A stretch of 64,000 bases of DNA from DT-68 sp965263245. Its GTDB lineage: Bacteria; Bacillota_I; Bacilli_A; Mycoplasmatales; Metamycoplasmataceae. Positions 12,901-27,491 of the stretch are shown here, in pieces. The DNA is taken from assembly GCA_965263245.1 (NCBI GenBank), contig CBDHHR010000996.1, positions 1 through 64,000 on the forward strand, written 5' to 3'. The translations under genes and the position numbers were made by a program. Every line of letters begins with the position of its first letter. The stretch's first letter is position 1. The notes beneath the pieces are model-generated. The model did not search any database, was not told where the DNA came from, and was given only the letters and a program-made list of their open reading frames with translations.

Positions 12901-15083
12901 TCTGTACACACTAGATTTATTTGACACTGTAGTCCACTGTCTGTACACGCTAGATTTATTTGACACTGTAGTCCACTGTCTGTACACACTAGATTTATTT
13001 GACACTGTAATCCGCTGTCTGTACACGCTAGATTTATTTGACACTGTAGTCCACTGTCTGTACACGCTAGATTTATTTGACACTGTAATCCACTGTCTGT
13101 ACACACTAGATTTATTTGACACTGTAATCCGCTGTCTGTACACACTAGATTTATTTGACACTGTAATCCACTGTCTGTACACGCTAGATTTATTTGACAC
13201 TGTAATCCACTGTCTGTACACGCTAGATTTATTTGACACTGTAATCCACTGTCTGTACACGCTAGATTTATTTGACACTGTAATCCACTGTCTGTACACG
13301 CTAGATTTATTTGACACTGTAATCCACTGTCTGTACACGCTAGATTTATTTGACACTGTAATCCACTGTCTGTACACACTAGATTTATTTGACACTGTAG
13401 TCCGCTGTCTGTACACGCTAGATTTATTTGACATTGTAATCCACTGTCTGTACACGCTAGATTTATTTGACACTGTAATCCACTGTCTGTACACGCTAGA
13501 TTTATTTGACACTGTAATTCACTGTCTGTACACGCTAGATTTATTTGACACTGTAATTCACTGTCTGTACACGCTAGATTTATTTGACACTGTAATCCAC
13601 TGTCTGTACACGCTAGATTTATTTGACACTGTAATCCACTGTCTGTACACGCTAGATTTATTTGACATTGTAATCCACTGTCTGTACACGCTAGATTTAT
13701 TTGACACTGTAATCCACTGTCTGTACACGCTAGATTTATTTGACACTGTAATCCACTGTCTGTACACGCTAGATTTATTTGACATTGTAATCCACTGTCT
13801 GACGCTAGATTTATTTGACACTGTAATCCACTGTTTGTACACGCTAGATTTATTTGACACTGTAATCCACTGTCTGTACACGCTAGTCTGTACTGTCTGT
13901 ACACACTAGATTTATTTGACACTGTAGTCCGCTGTCTGTACACGCTAGATTTATTTGACATTGTAATCCACTGTCTGTACACGCTAGATTTATTTGACAC
14001 TGTAATCCACTGTCTGTACACGCTAGATTTATTTGACATTGTAATCCACTGTCTGTACACGCTAGATTTATTTGACACTGTAATCCACTGTCTGTACACG
14101 CTAGATTTATTTGACACTAATCCACTGTCTGTACACGCTAGATTTATTTGACATTGTAATCCACTGTCTGTACAAGCTAGATTTATTTGACACTGTAGTC
14201 CGCTGTCTGTACAAGCTAGATTTATTTGACACTGTAGTCCACTGTCTGTACAAGCTAGATTTATTTGACACTGTAATCCGCTGTCTGTACACGCTAGATT
14301 TATTTGACACTGTAGTCCACTGTCTGTACACGCTAGATTTATTTGACACTGTAATCCACTGTCTGTACACACTAGATTTATTTGACACTGTAATCCGCTG
14401 TCTGTACACGCTAGATTTATTTGACACTGTAATCCACTGTCTGTACACGCTAGATTTATTTGACACTGTAATCCACTGTCTGTACACGCTAGATTTATTT
14501 GACACTGTAGTCCACTGTCTGTACACACTAGATTTATTTGACACTGTAATCCACTGTCTGTACACGCTAGATTTATTTGACACTGTAATCCACTGTCTGT
14601 ACACACTAGATTTATTTGACACTGTAATCCACTGTCTGTACACACTAGATTTATTTGACACTGTAATCCACTGTCTGTACACGCTAGATTTATTTGACAC
14701 TGTAATCCACTGTCTGTACACGCTAGATTTATTTGACACTGTAATCCACTGTCTGTACACGCTAGATTTATTTGACACTGTAATCCACTGTCTGTACACG
14801 CTAGATTTATTTGACACTGTAATCCGCTGTCTGTACACGCTAGATTTATTTGACACTGTAATCCACTGTCTGTACACGCTAGATTTATTTGACACTGTAA
14901 TCCACTGTCTGTACACGCTAGATTTATTTGACACTGTAATCCACTGTCTGTACACGCTAGATTTATTTGACACTGTAATCCGCTGTCTGTACACGCTAGA
15001 TTTATTTGACACTGTAATCCACTGTCTGTACACGCTAGATTTATTTGACACTGTAGTCCACTGTCTGTACACGCTAGATTTAT
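9998..15083. repeat. L2: long higher-order unit
   Basis: This unit is 5,086 bp. Its first 3.8 kb follows L1 closely: CTATATTT at offset 883, tetrad at offset 1,856, then the GACATTG-rich arm. It shares with L1 the rare lost GT (TTGACACTAATCC at 14111), so the two L copies have common descent there. Irregular junctions occur at about 13799 (CTGTCTGACGC) and 13881-13902. The last 0.7 kb is more homogeneous than in L1 and lacks the TTTGT/TATCTGAC landmark, yet the next boundary still has the TTGAGTG deletion. A private GTACCCGC monomer is at about 10216. Confidence 0.9.
13799..14120. repeat. Irregular joins in the L2 3' arm
   Basis: A 3-bp loss at about 13799, a partial monomer CACGCTAGTCTGTACTGTC at about 13881-13902 and the lost GT at 14111 break the 39-bp phase three times in 320 bp. 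Confidence 0.85.
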
Positions 15084-18000
15084 TTGAGTGTAATCCACTG
15101 TCTGTACACGCTAGATTTATTTGACACTGTAATCCACTGTCTGTACATGCTAGATTTATTTGACACTGTAATCCACTGTCTGTACATGCTAGATTTATTT
15201 GACACTGTAGTCCACTGTCTGTACACGCTAGATTTATTTGACACTGTAGTCCACTGTCTGTACACGCTAGATTTATTTGACACTGTAATCCGCTGTCTGT
15301 ACACGCTAGATTTATTTGACACTGTAATCCGCTGTCTGTACACACTAGATTTATTTGACACTGTAATCCACTGTCTGTACACGCTAGATTTATTTGACAC
15401 TGTAATCCACTGTCTGTACACGCTAGATTTATTTGACACTGTAATCCACTGTCTGTACACGCTAGATTTATTTGACACTGTAATCCACTGTCTGTACACG
15501 CTAGATTTATTTGACACTGTAATCCACTGTCTGTACACGCTAGATTTATTTGACACTGTAATCCACTGTCTGTACACGCTAGATTTATTTGACACTGTAA
15601 TCCACTGTCTGTACACGCTAGATTTATTTGACACTGTAATCCACTGTCTGTACACGCTAGATTTATTTGACACTGTAATCCACTGTCTGTACACGCTAGA
15701 TTTATTTGACACTGTAATCCACTGTCTGTACACGCTAGATTTATTTGACACTGTAATTCACTGTCTGTACACGCTAGATTTATTTGACACTGTAATTCAC
15801 TGTCTGTACACGCTAGATTTATTTGACACTGTAATTCACTGTCTGTACACGCTAGATTTATTTGACACTGTAATCCACTGTCTGTACACGCTAGATTTAT
15901 TTGACACTGTAATCCACTGTCTGTACACGCTAGATTTATTTGACACTGTAATCCACTGTCTGTACACGCTAGATTTATTTGACACTGTAATCCACTGTCT
16001 GTACACGCTAGATTTATTTGACACTGTAATCCACTGTCTGTACACGCTAGATTTATTTGACACTGTAATCCACTGTTTGTACACACTAGATTTATCTGAC
16101 ACTGTAATCCACTGTCTGTACACGCTAGATTTATTTGACACTGTAATCCACTGTCTGTACACGCTAGATTTATTTGACACTGTAATCCACTGTCTGTACA
16201 CGCTAGATTTATTTGACACTGTAATCCACTGTCTGTACACGCTAGATTTATTTGACACTGTAATCCACTGTCTGTACACGCTAGATTTATTTGACACTGT
16301 AATCCACTGTCTGTACACGCTAGATTTATTTGACACTGTAGTCCACTGTCTGTACACGCTAGATTTATTTGACACTGTAATCCACTGTCTGTACACACTA
16401 GATTTATTTGACACTGTAATCCACTGTCTGTACACACTAGATTTATTTGACACTGTAATCCGCTGTCTGTACACGCTAGATTTATTTGACAGTGTAATCC
16501 ACTGTCTGTACACGCTAGATTTATTTGACACTGTAGTCCACTGTCTGTACACGCTATATTTATTTGACACTGTAATCCACTGTCTGTACACACTAGATTT
16601 ATTTGACACTGTAATCCACTGTCTGTACACACTAGATTTATTTGACACTGTAATCCGCTGTCTGTACACGCTAGATTTATTTGACACTGTAATTCACTGT
16701 CTGTACACGCTAGATTTATTTGACACTGTAATCCACTGTCTGTACACGCTAGATTTATTTGACACTGTAATCCACTGTCTGTACACGCTAGATTTATTTG
16801 ACACTGTAGTCCGCTGTCTGTACACGCTAGATTTATTTGACACTGTAATCCACTGTCTGTACACGCTAGATTTATTTGACACTGTAATCCACTGTCTGTA
16901 CACGCTAGATTTATTTGACACTGTAATCCACTGTCTGTACACGCTAGATTTATTTGACACTGTAGTCCACTGTCTGTACACACTAGATTTATTTGACACT
17001 GTAATCCGCTGTCTGTACACACTAGATTTATTTGACACTGTAATCCGCTGTCTGTACACGCTAGATTTATTTGACACTGTAGTCCGCTGTCTGTACACGC
17101 TAGATTTATTTGACACTGTAATCCACTGTCTGTACACACTAGATTTATTTGACACTGTAATCCACTGTCTGTACACGCTAGATTTATTTGACACTGTAAT
17201 CCGCTGTCTGTACACGCTAGATTTATTTGACACTGTAGTCCGCTGTCTGTACACGCTAGATTTATTTGACACTGTAATCCACTGTCTGTACACGCTAGAT
17301 TTATTTGACACTGTAGTCCGCTGTCTGTACACGCTAGATTTATTTGACACTGTAGTCCACTGTCTGTACACGCTAGATTTATTTGACACTGTAGTCCACT
17401 GTCTGTACACGCTAGATTTATTTGACACTGTAATCCGCTGTCTGTACAAGCTAGATTTATTTGACACTGTAGTCCGCTGTCTGTACAAGCTAGATTTATT
17501 TGACACTGTAGTCCGCTGTCTGTACAAGCTAGATTTATTTGACACTGTAGTCCGCTGTCTGTACAAGCTAGATTTATTTGACACTGTAGTCCACTGTCTG
17601 TACACGCTAGATTTATTTGACACTGTAATTCACTGTCTGTACACGCTAGATTTATTTGACACTGTAATCCACTGTCTGTACACGCTAGATTTATTTGACA
17701 CTGTACTGTCTGTCCGCTGTCTGTACACTGTCTGCTAGATTTATTTGACACTGTAGTCCACTGTCTGTACACACTAGATTTATTTGACACTGTAATCCAC
17801 TGTCTGTACACGCTAGATTTATTTGACACTGTAGTCCACTGTCTGTACACGCTAGATTTATTTGACACTGTAGTCCACTGTCTGTACACACTAGATTTAT
17901 TTGACACTGTAATCCACTGTCTGTACACGCTAGATTTATTTGACACTGTAATCCACTGTCTGTACACGCTAGATTTATTTGACACTGTAATCCACTGTCT

Positions 18001-18797
18001 GTACACGCTAGATTTATTTGACACTGTAATCCACTGTCTGTACACGCTAGATTTATTTGACACTGTAATCCACTGTCTGTACACGCTAGATTTATTTGAC
18101 ACTGTAATCCACTGTCTGTACACGCTAGATTTATTTGACACTGTAATCCACTGTCTGTACACGCTAGATTTATTTGACACTGTAATCCACTGTCTGTACA
18201 CGCTAGATTTATTTGACACTGTAATCCACTGTCTGTACACGCTAGATTTATTTGACACTGTAATCCACTGTCTGTACACGCTAGATTTATTTGACACTGT
18301 AATCCACTGTCTGTACACGCTAGATTTATTTGACACTGTAATCCACTGTCTGTACACGCTAGATTTATTTGACACTGTAATCCACTGTCTGTACACACTA
18401 GATTTATTTGACACTGTAATCCACTGTCTGTACACGCTAGATTTATTTGACACTGTAATCCACTGTCTGTACACGCTAGATTTATTTGACACTGTAATCC
18501 ACTGTCTGTACACGCTAGATTTATTTGACACTGTAATCCACTGTCTGTACACGCTAGATTTATTTGACACTGTAATCCACTGTCTGTACACGCTAGATTT
18601 ATTTGACACTGTAATCCACTGTCTGTACACGCTAGATTTATTTGACACTGTAATCCACTGTCTGTACACACTAGATTTATTTGACACTGTAGTCCGCTGT
18701 CTGTACACGCTAGATTTATTTGACACTGTAATCCACTGTCTGTACACGCTAGATTTATTTGACACTGTAGTCCACTGTCTGTACACGCTAGATTTAT
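15084..18797. repeat. S2: short higher-order unit with homogenised 3' arm
   Basis: This unit is 3,714 bp. The 5' part matches S1, with the TTTGT/TATCTGAC monomer at offset 992 and the tetrad at offset 2,363. It has one CTATATTT monomer (about 16555) where S1 has two. A scrambled junction lies at 17701-17735. After it the 3' arm has lost the GTAATTCAC 4/4/5/5 pattern and is almost pure consensus monomer from about 17890 to 18660. The end boundary at 18798 is of the undeleted type (TTGACACTG). Confidence 0.9.
17701..17735. repeat. Scrambled junction in the S2 3' arm
   Basis: CTGT-containing fragments are joined out of order (CTGTACTGTCTGTCCGCTG, then CTGTACACTGTCTGCTAG). The sequence on the right is homogenised relative to other S units. 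Confidence 0.85.
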
Positions 18798-21700
18798 TTG
18801 ACACTGTAATCCACTGTCTGTACACGCTAGATTTATTTGACACTGTAATCCACTGTCTGTACATGCTAGATTTATTTGACACTGTAATCCACTGTCTGTA
18901 CACGCTAGATTTATTTGACACTGTAGTCCACTGTCTGTACACGCTAGATTTATTTGACACTGTAGTCCACTGTCTGTACACGCTAGATTTATTTGACACT
19001 GTAATCCGCTGTCTGTACACGCTAGATTTATTTGACACTGTAATCCGCTGTCTGTACACACTAGATTTATTTGACACTGTAATCCACTGTCTGTACACGC
19101 TAGATTTATTTGACACTGTAATCCACTGTCTGTACACGCTAGATTTATTTGACACTGTAATCCACTGTCTGTACACGCTAGATTTATTTGACACTGTAAT
19201 CCACTGTCTGTACACGCTAGATTTATTTGACACTGTAATCCACTGTCTGTACACGCTAGATTTATTTGACACTGTAATCCACTGTCTGTACACGCTAGAT
19301 TTATTTGACACTGTAATCCACTGTCTGTACACGCTAGATTTATTTGACACTGTAATCCACTGTCTGTACACGCTAGATTTATTTGACACTGTAATCCACT
19401 GTCTGTACACGCTAGATTTATTTGACACTGTAATCCACTGTCTGTACACGCTAGATTTATTTGACACTGTAATCCACTGTCTGTACACGCTAGATTTATT
19501 TGACACTGTAATTCCACTGTCTGTACACACTAGATTTATTTGACACTGTAATCCACTGTCTGTACACACTAGATTTATTTGACACTGTAATCCGCTGTCT
19601 GTACACGCTAGATTTATTTGACAGTGTAATCCACTGTCTGTACACGCTAGATTTATTTGACACTGTAGTCCACTGTCTGTACACGCTATATTTATTTGAC
19701 ACTGTAATCCACTGTCTGTACACACTAGATTTATTTGACACTGTAATCCACTGTCTGTACACACTAGATTTATTTGACACTGTAATCCGCTGTCTGTACA
19801 CGCTAGATTTATTTGACAGTGTAATCCACTGTCTGTACACGCTAGATTTATTTGACACTGTAGTCCTCTGTCTGTACACGCTAGATTTATTTGACACTGT
19901 AATTCACTGTCTGTACACGCTAGATTTATTTGACACTGTAATCCACTGTCTGTACACGCTAGATTTATTTGACACTGTAATCCACTGTCTGTACACGCTA
20001 GATTTATTTGACACTGTAGTCCGCTGTCTGTACACGCTAGATTTATTTGACACTGTAATCCACTGTCTGTACACGCTAGATTTATTTGACACTGTAATCC
20101 ACTGTCTGTACACGCTAGATTTATTTGACACTGTAATCCACTGTCTGTACACGCTAGATTTATTTGACACTGTAGTCCACTGTCTGTACACACTAGATTT
20201 ATTTGACACTGTAATCCGCTGTCTGTACACACTAGATTTATTTGACACTGTAATCCGCTGTCTGTACACGCTAGATTTATTTGACACTGTAGTCCGCTGT
20301 CTGTACACGCTAGATTTATTTGACACTGTAATCCACTGTCTGTACACACTAGATTTATTTGACACTGTAATCCACTGTCTGTACACGCTAGATTTATTTG
20401 ACACTGTAATCCGCTGTCTGTACACGCTAGATTTATTTGACACTGTAGTCCGCTGTCTGTACACGCTAGATTTATTTGACACTGTAATCCACTGTCTGTA
20501 CACGCTAGATTTATTTGACACTGTAGTCCGCTGTCTGTACACGCTAGATTTATTTGACACTGTAGTCCACTGTCTGTACACGCTAGATTTATTTGACACT
20601 GTAGTCCACTGTCTGTACACGCTAGATTTATTTGACACTGTAATCCGCTGTCTGTACAAGCTAGATTTATTTGACACTGTAGTCCGCTGTCTGTACAAGC
20701 TAGATTTATTTGACACTGTAGTCCGCTGTCTGTACAAGCTAGATTTATTTGACACTGTAGTCCGCTGTCTGTACAAGCTAGATTTATTTGACACTGTAAT
20801 CCGCTGTCTGTACACGCTAGATTTATTTGACACTGTAATTCACTGTCTGTACACGCTAGATTTATTTGACATTGTATCCACTGTCTGTACAAGCTAGATT
20901 TATTTGACACTGTAGTCCGCTGTCTGTACAAGCTAGATTTATTTGACACTGTAGTCCGCTGTCTGTACAAGCTAGATTTATTTGACACTGTAATCCGCTG
21001 TCTGTACACGCTAGATTTATTTGACACTGTAGTCCACTGTCTGTACACGCTAGATTTATTTGACACTGTAATCCACTGTCTGTACACACTAGATTTATTT
21101 GACACTGTAATCCGCTGTCTGTACACACTAGATTTATTTGACACTGTAGTCCACTGTCTGTACACGCTAGATTTATTTGACACTGTAATCCACTGTCTGT
21201 ACACACTAGATTTATTTGACACTGTAGTCCACTGTCTGTACACACTAGATTTATTTGACATTGTAATCCACTGTCTGTACACACTAGATTTATTTGACAC
21301 TGTAATCCACTGTCTGTACACACTAGATTTATTTGACACTGTAATCCACTGTCTGTACACACTAGATTTATTTGACATTGTAATCCACTGTCTGTACACG
21401 CTAGATTTATTTGACACTGTAATCCGCTGTCTGTACACGCTAGATTTATTTGACACTGTAATCCACTGTCTGTACACACTAGATTTATTTGACACTGTAA
21501 TCCACTGTCTGTACACGCTAGATTTATTTGACACTGTAATCCGCTGTCTGTACACGCTAGATTTATTTGACACTGTAATCCACTGTCTGTACACACTAGA
21601 TTTATTTGACACTGTAATCCACTGTCTGTACACGCTAGATTTATTTGACACTGTAGTCCGCTGTCTGTACAAGCTAGATTTATTTGACACTGTAATCCGC

Positions 21701-23782
21701 TGTCTGTACACACTAGATTTATTTGACACTGTAGTCCACTGTCTGTACACGCTAGATTTATTTGACACTGTAGTCCACTGTCTGTACACACTAGATTTAT
21801 TTGACACTGTAATCCGCTGTCTGTACACGCTAGATTTATTTGACACTGTAGTCCACTGTCTGTACACGCTAGATTTATTTGACACTGTAATCCACTGTCT
21901 GTACACACTAGATTTATTTGACACTGTAATCCGCTGTCTGTACACACTAGATTTATTTGACACTGTAATCCACTGTCTGTACACGCTAGATTTATTTGAC
22001 ACTGTAATCCACTGTCTGTACACGCTAGATTTATTTGACACTGTAATCCACTGTCTGTACACGCTAGATTTATTTGACACTGTAATCCACTGTCTGTACA
22101 CGCTAGATTTATTTGACACTGTAATCCACTGTCTGTACACGCTAGATTTATTTGACACTGTAGTCCACTGTCTGTACACACGCTAGATTTATTTGACACT
22201 GTAGTCCGCTGTCTGTACACGCTAGATTTATTTGACACTGTAATCCACTGTCTGTACACGCTAGATTTATTTGACACTGCTAGATTTATTTGACACCACT
22301 GTCTGTACACGCTAGATTTATTTGACACTGTAATCCACTGTCTGTACACGCTAGATTTATTTGACACTGTAATCCACTGTCTGTACACGCTAGATTTATT
22401 TGACACTGTAATACTGTCTGTACACGCTAGATTTATTTGACATTGTAATCCACTGTCTGTACACGCTAGATTTATTTGACACTGTAGTCCACTGTCTGTA
22501 CACGCTAGATTTATTTGACACTGTAATCCACTGTCTGTACACGCTAGATTTATTTGACACTGTAATCCACTGTCTGTACACGCTAGATTTATTTGACACT
22601 GTACTGTCTGTACACGCTAGTGACACTGTAATCCACTGTCTGCTAGATTTATTTGACACTGTAGTCCGCTGTCTGTACACGCTAGATTTATTTGACACTG
22701 TAATCCACTGTCTGTACACGCTAGATTTATTTGACACTGTAATCCACTGTCTGTACACGCTAGATTTATTTGACACTGTAATCCACTGTCTGTACACGCT
22801 AGATTTATTTGACACTGTAATCCACTGTCTGTACACGCTAGATTTATTTGACACTGTAATCCACTGTCTGTACACGCTAGATTTATTTGACACTGTAATC
22901 CACTGTCTGTACACGCTAGATTTATTTGACACTGTAGTCCGCTGTCTGTACAGCTAGATTTATTTGACACTGTAGTCCGCTGTCTGTACAAGCTAGATTT
23001 ATTTGACACTGTAATCCACTGTCTGTACACGCTAGATTTATTTGACACTGTAGTCCACTGTCTGTACACGCTAGATTTATTTGACACTGTAATCCACTGT
23101 CTGTACACGCTAGATTTATTTGACACTGTAATCCGCTGTCTGTACACACTAGATTTATTTGACACTGTAATCCACTGTCTGTACACGCTAGATTTATTTG
23201 ACACTGTAATCCACTGTCTGTACACGCTAGATTTATTTGACACTGTAGTCCACTGTCTGTACACACTAGATTTATTTGACACTGTAATCCACTGTCTGTA
23301 CACGCTAGATTTATTTGACACTGTAATCCACTGTCTGTACACGCTAGATTTATTTGACACTGTAATCCACTGTCTGTACACACTAGATTTATTTGACACT
23401 GTAATCCACTGTCTGTACACGCTAGATTTATTTGACACTGTAATCCACTGTCTGTACACGCTAGATTTATTTGACACTGTAATCCACTGTCTGTACACGC
23501 TAGATTTATTTGACACTGTAATCCACTGTCTGTACACGCTAGATTTATTTGACACTGTAATCCACTGTCTGTACACGCTAGATTTATTTGACACTGTAAT
23601 CCACTGTCTGTACACGCTAGATTTATTTGACACTGTAATCCACTGTTTGTACACACTAGATTTATCTGACACTGTAGTCCGCTGTCTGTACACGCTAGAT
23701 TTATTTGACACTGTAATCCACTGTCTGTACACGCTAGATTTATTTGACACTGTAGTCCACTGTCTGTACACGCTAGATTTAT
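18798..23782. repeat. L3: long higher-order unit, rearranged 3' end
   Basis: This unit is 4,985 bp and starts with an undeleted boundary and a single ACATGC monomer (18863) instead of two. The L landmarks are in place: CTATATTT at about 19684 and tetrad at about 20657. There is a one-base insertion at about 19510 (AATTCCACTG) and a one-base loss at about 20875. From 22173 to 22960 the 39-bp phase breaks at least five times, including an AC gain, an abutting GACACTGCTAG and a partial monomer at 22601-22650. The last 0.6 kb regains normal order and the TTTGT/TATCTGAC landmark (about 23645). Confidence 0.88.
22173..22960. repeat. Cluster of irregular joins near the L3 end
   Basis: Phase breaks at about 22180 (AC gain), 22277-22300, 22410, 22601-22650 and 22950 leave several partial monomers, all with short CTGT, CTAG or ACAC homology at the joins. 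Confidence 0.85.
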
Positions 23783-26700
23783 TTGAGTGTAATCCACTGT
23801 CTGTACACGCTAGATTTATTTGACACTGTAACACTAGATTTATTTGACACTGTAATCCACTGTCTGTACACGCTAGATTTATTTGACACTGTAATCCACT
23901 GTCTGTACACGCTAGATTTATTTGACACTGTAGTCCACTGTCTGTCCACTGTCTGTACACGCTAGATTTATTTGACACTGTAATCCGCTGTCTGTACACG
24001 CTAGATTTATTTGACACTGTAATCCGCTGTCTGTACACACTAGATTTATTTGACACTGTAATCCACTGTCTGTACACGCTAGATTTATTTGACACTGTAA
24101 TCCACTGTCTGTACACGCTAGATTTATTTGACACTGTAATCCACTGTCTGTACACGCTAGATTTATTTGACACTGTAATCCACTGTCTGTACACGCTAGA
24201 TTTATTTGACACTGTAATCCACTGTCTGTACACGCTAGATTTATTTGACACTGTAATCCACTGTCTGTACACGCTAGATTTATTTGACACTGTAATCCAC
24301 TGTCTGTACACGCTAGATTTATTTGACACTGTAATCCACTGTCTGTACACGCTAGATTTATTTGACACTGTAATCCACTGTCTGTACACGCTAGATTTAT
24401 TTGACACTGTAATCCACTGTCTGTACACGCTAGATTTATTTGACACTGTAATTCACTGTCTGTACACGCTAGATTTATTTGACACTGTAATTCACTGTCT
24501 GTACACGCTAGATTTATTTGACACTGTAATTCACTGTCTGTACACGCTAGATTTATTTGACACTGTAATCCACTGTCTGTACACGCTAGATTTATTTGAC
24601 ACTGTAATCCACTGTCTGTACACGCTAGATTTATTTGACACTGTAATCCACTGTCTGTACACGCTAGATTTATTTGACACTGTAATCCACTGTCTGTACA
24701 CGCTAGATTTATTTGACACTGTAATCCACTGTCTGTACACGCTAGATTTATTTGACACTGTAATCCACTGTTTGTACACACTAGATTTATCTGACACTGT
24801 AATCCACTGTCTGTACACGCTAGATTTATTTGACACTGTAATCCACTGTCTGTACACGCTAGATTTATTTGACACTGTAATCCACTGTCTGTACACGCTA
24901 GATTTATTTGACACTGTAATCCACTGTCTGTACACGCTAGATTTATTTGACACTGTAATCCACTGTCTGTACACGCTAGATTTATTTGACACTGTAGTCC
25001 ACTGTCTGTACACGCTAGATTTATTTGACACTGTAATCCACTGTCTGTACACGTATTTATTTGACACTGTAGTCCACTGTCTGTACACGCTAGATTTATT
25101 TGACACTGTAATCCACTGTCTGTACACGCTAGATTTATTTGACACTGTAATCCACTGTCTGTACACGCTAGATTTATTTGACACTGTAATCCACTGTCTG
25201 TACACGCTAGATTTATTTGACACTGTAATCCACTGTCTGTACACGCTAGATTTATTTGACACTGTAATCCACTGTCTGTACACACTAGATTTATTTGACA
25301 CTGTAATCCACTGTCTGTACACGCTAGATTTATTTGACACTGTAATTTGACACTGTAGTCCTCTGTCTGTACACGCTAGATTTATTTGACACTGTAATTC
25401 ACTGTCTGTACACGCTAGATTTATTTGACACTGTAATCCACTGTCTGTACACGCTAGATTTATTTGACACTGTAATCCACTGTCTGTACACGCTAGATTT
25501 ATTTGACACTGTAGTCCGCTGTCTGTACACGCTAGATTTATTTGACACTGTAATCCACTGTCTGTACACGCTAGATTTATTTGACACTGTAATCCACTGT
25601 CTGTACACGCTAGATTTATTTGACACTGTAATCCACTGTCTGTACACGCTAGATTTATTTGACACTGTAGTCCACTGTCTGTACACACTAGATTTATTTG
25701 ACACTGTAATCCGCTGTCTGTACACACTAGATTTATTTGACACTGTAATCCGCTGTCTGTACACGCTAGATTTATTTGACACTGTAGTCCGCTGTCTGTA
25801 CACGCTAGATTTATTTGACACTGTAATCCACTGTCTGTACACACTAGATTTATTTGACACTGTAATCCACTGTCTGTACACGCTAGATTTATTTGACACT
25901 GTAATCCGCTGTCTGTACACGCTAGATTTATTTGACACTGTAGTCCGCTGTCTGTACACGCTAGATTTATTTGACACTGTAATCCACTGTCTGTACACGC
26001 TAGATTTATTTGACACTGTAATCCGCTGTCTGTACACGCTAGATTTATTTGACACTGTAGTCCACTGTCTGTACACGCTAGATTTATTTGACACTGTAGT
26101 CCACTGTCTGTACACGCTAGATTTATTTGACACTGTAATCCGCTGTCTGTACAAGCTAGATTTATTTGACACTGTAGTCCGCTGTCTGTACAAGCTAGAT
26201 TTATTTGACACTGTAGTCCGCTGTCTGTACAAGCTAGATTTATTTGACACTGTAGTCCGCTGTCTGTACAAGCTAGATTTATTTGACACTGTAATCCACT
26301 GTCTGTACACGCTAGATTTATTTGACACTGTAATTCACTGTCTGTACACGCTAGATTTATTTGACACTGTAGTCCGCTGTCTGTACACGCTAGATTTATT
26401 TGACACTGTAGTCCGCTGTCTGTACACGCTAGATTTATTTGACACTGTAGTCCACTGTCTGTACACACTAGATTTATTTGACACTGTAATTCACTGTCTG
26501 TACATGCTAGATTTATTTGACACTGTAGTCCACTGTCTGTACACGCTAGATTTATTTGACACTGTAGTCCACTGTCTGTACACACTAGATTTATTTGACA
26601 CTGTAATCCACTGTCTGTACACGCTAGATTTATTTGACACTGTAATCCACTGTCTGTACACGCTAGATTTATTTGACACTGTAATCCACTGTCTGTACAC

Positions 26701-27491
26701 GCTAGATTTATTTGACACTGTAATCCACTGTCTGTACACGCTAGATTTATTTGACACTGTAATCCACTGTCTGTACACGCTAGATTTATTTGACACTGTA
26801 ATTCACTGTCTGTACACGCTAGATTTATTTGACACTGTAATCCACTGTCTGTACACGCTAGATTTATTTGACACTGTAATCCACTGTCTGTACACGCTAG
26901 ATTTATTTGACACTGTAATCCACTGTCTGTACACGCTAGATTTATTTGACACTGTAATCCACTGTCTGTACACGCTAGATTTATTTGACACTGTAATTCA
27001 CTGTCTGTACACGCTAGATTTATTTGACACTGTAATCCACTGTCTGTACACGCTAGATTTATTTGACACTGTAATCCACTGTCTGTACACACTAGATTTA
27101 TTTGACACTGTAATCCACTGTCTGTACACGCTAGATTTATTTGACACTGTAATCCACTGTCTGTACACGCTAGATTTATTTGACACTGTAATTCACTGTC
27201 TGTACACGCTAGATTTATTTGACACTGTAATCCACTGTCTGTACACGCTAGATTTATTTGACACTGTAATCCACTGTCTGTACACGCTAGATTTATTTGA
27301 CACTGTAATCCACTGTCTGTACACGCTAGATTTATTTGACACTGTAATCCACTGTTTGTACACACTAGATTTATCTGACACTGTAGTCCGCTGTCTGTAC
27401 ACGCTAGATTTATTTGACACTGTAATCCACTGTCTGTACACGCTAGATTTATTTGACACTGTAGTCCACTGTCTGTACACGCTAGATTTAT
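23783..27491. repeat. S3: short higher-order unit, possible S/L chimera
   Basis: This unit is 3,709 bp. Its left part is S-type (TTTGT/TATCTGAC at about 24772). It has early breaks at 23829 and 23941 and a shortened monomer at about 25050 (ACACGTATTTATT). At 25341-25350 the phase breaks (GTAATTTGACACTG) and the next monomer is GTCCTCTG. That variant otherwise occurs only in L units just before their GTAATTCAC monomer. The right part returns to S-type: tetrad at offset 2,369, ACATGC at 26504, and GTAATTCAC at 26801, 26996 and 27191, spaced 195 bp. Confidence 0.88.

Noticed and set aside
14107..22179. Open frame of about 2,700 codons on - strand
   Set aside because: It changes between two unrelated 13-residue repeats at phase breaks, which a selected protein would not tolerate. 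It is explained by two stop-free frames in the monomer.
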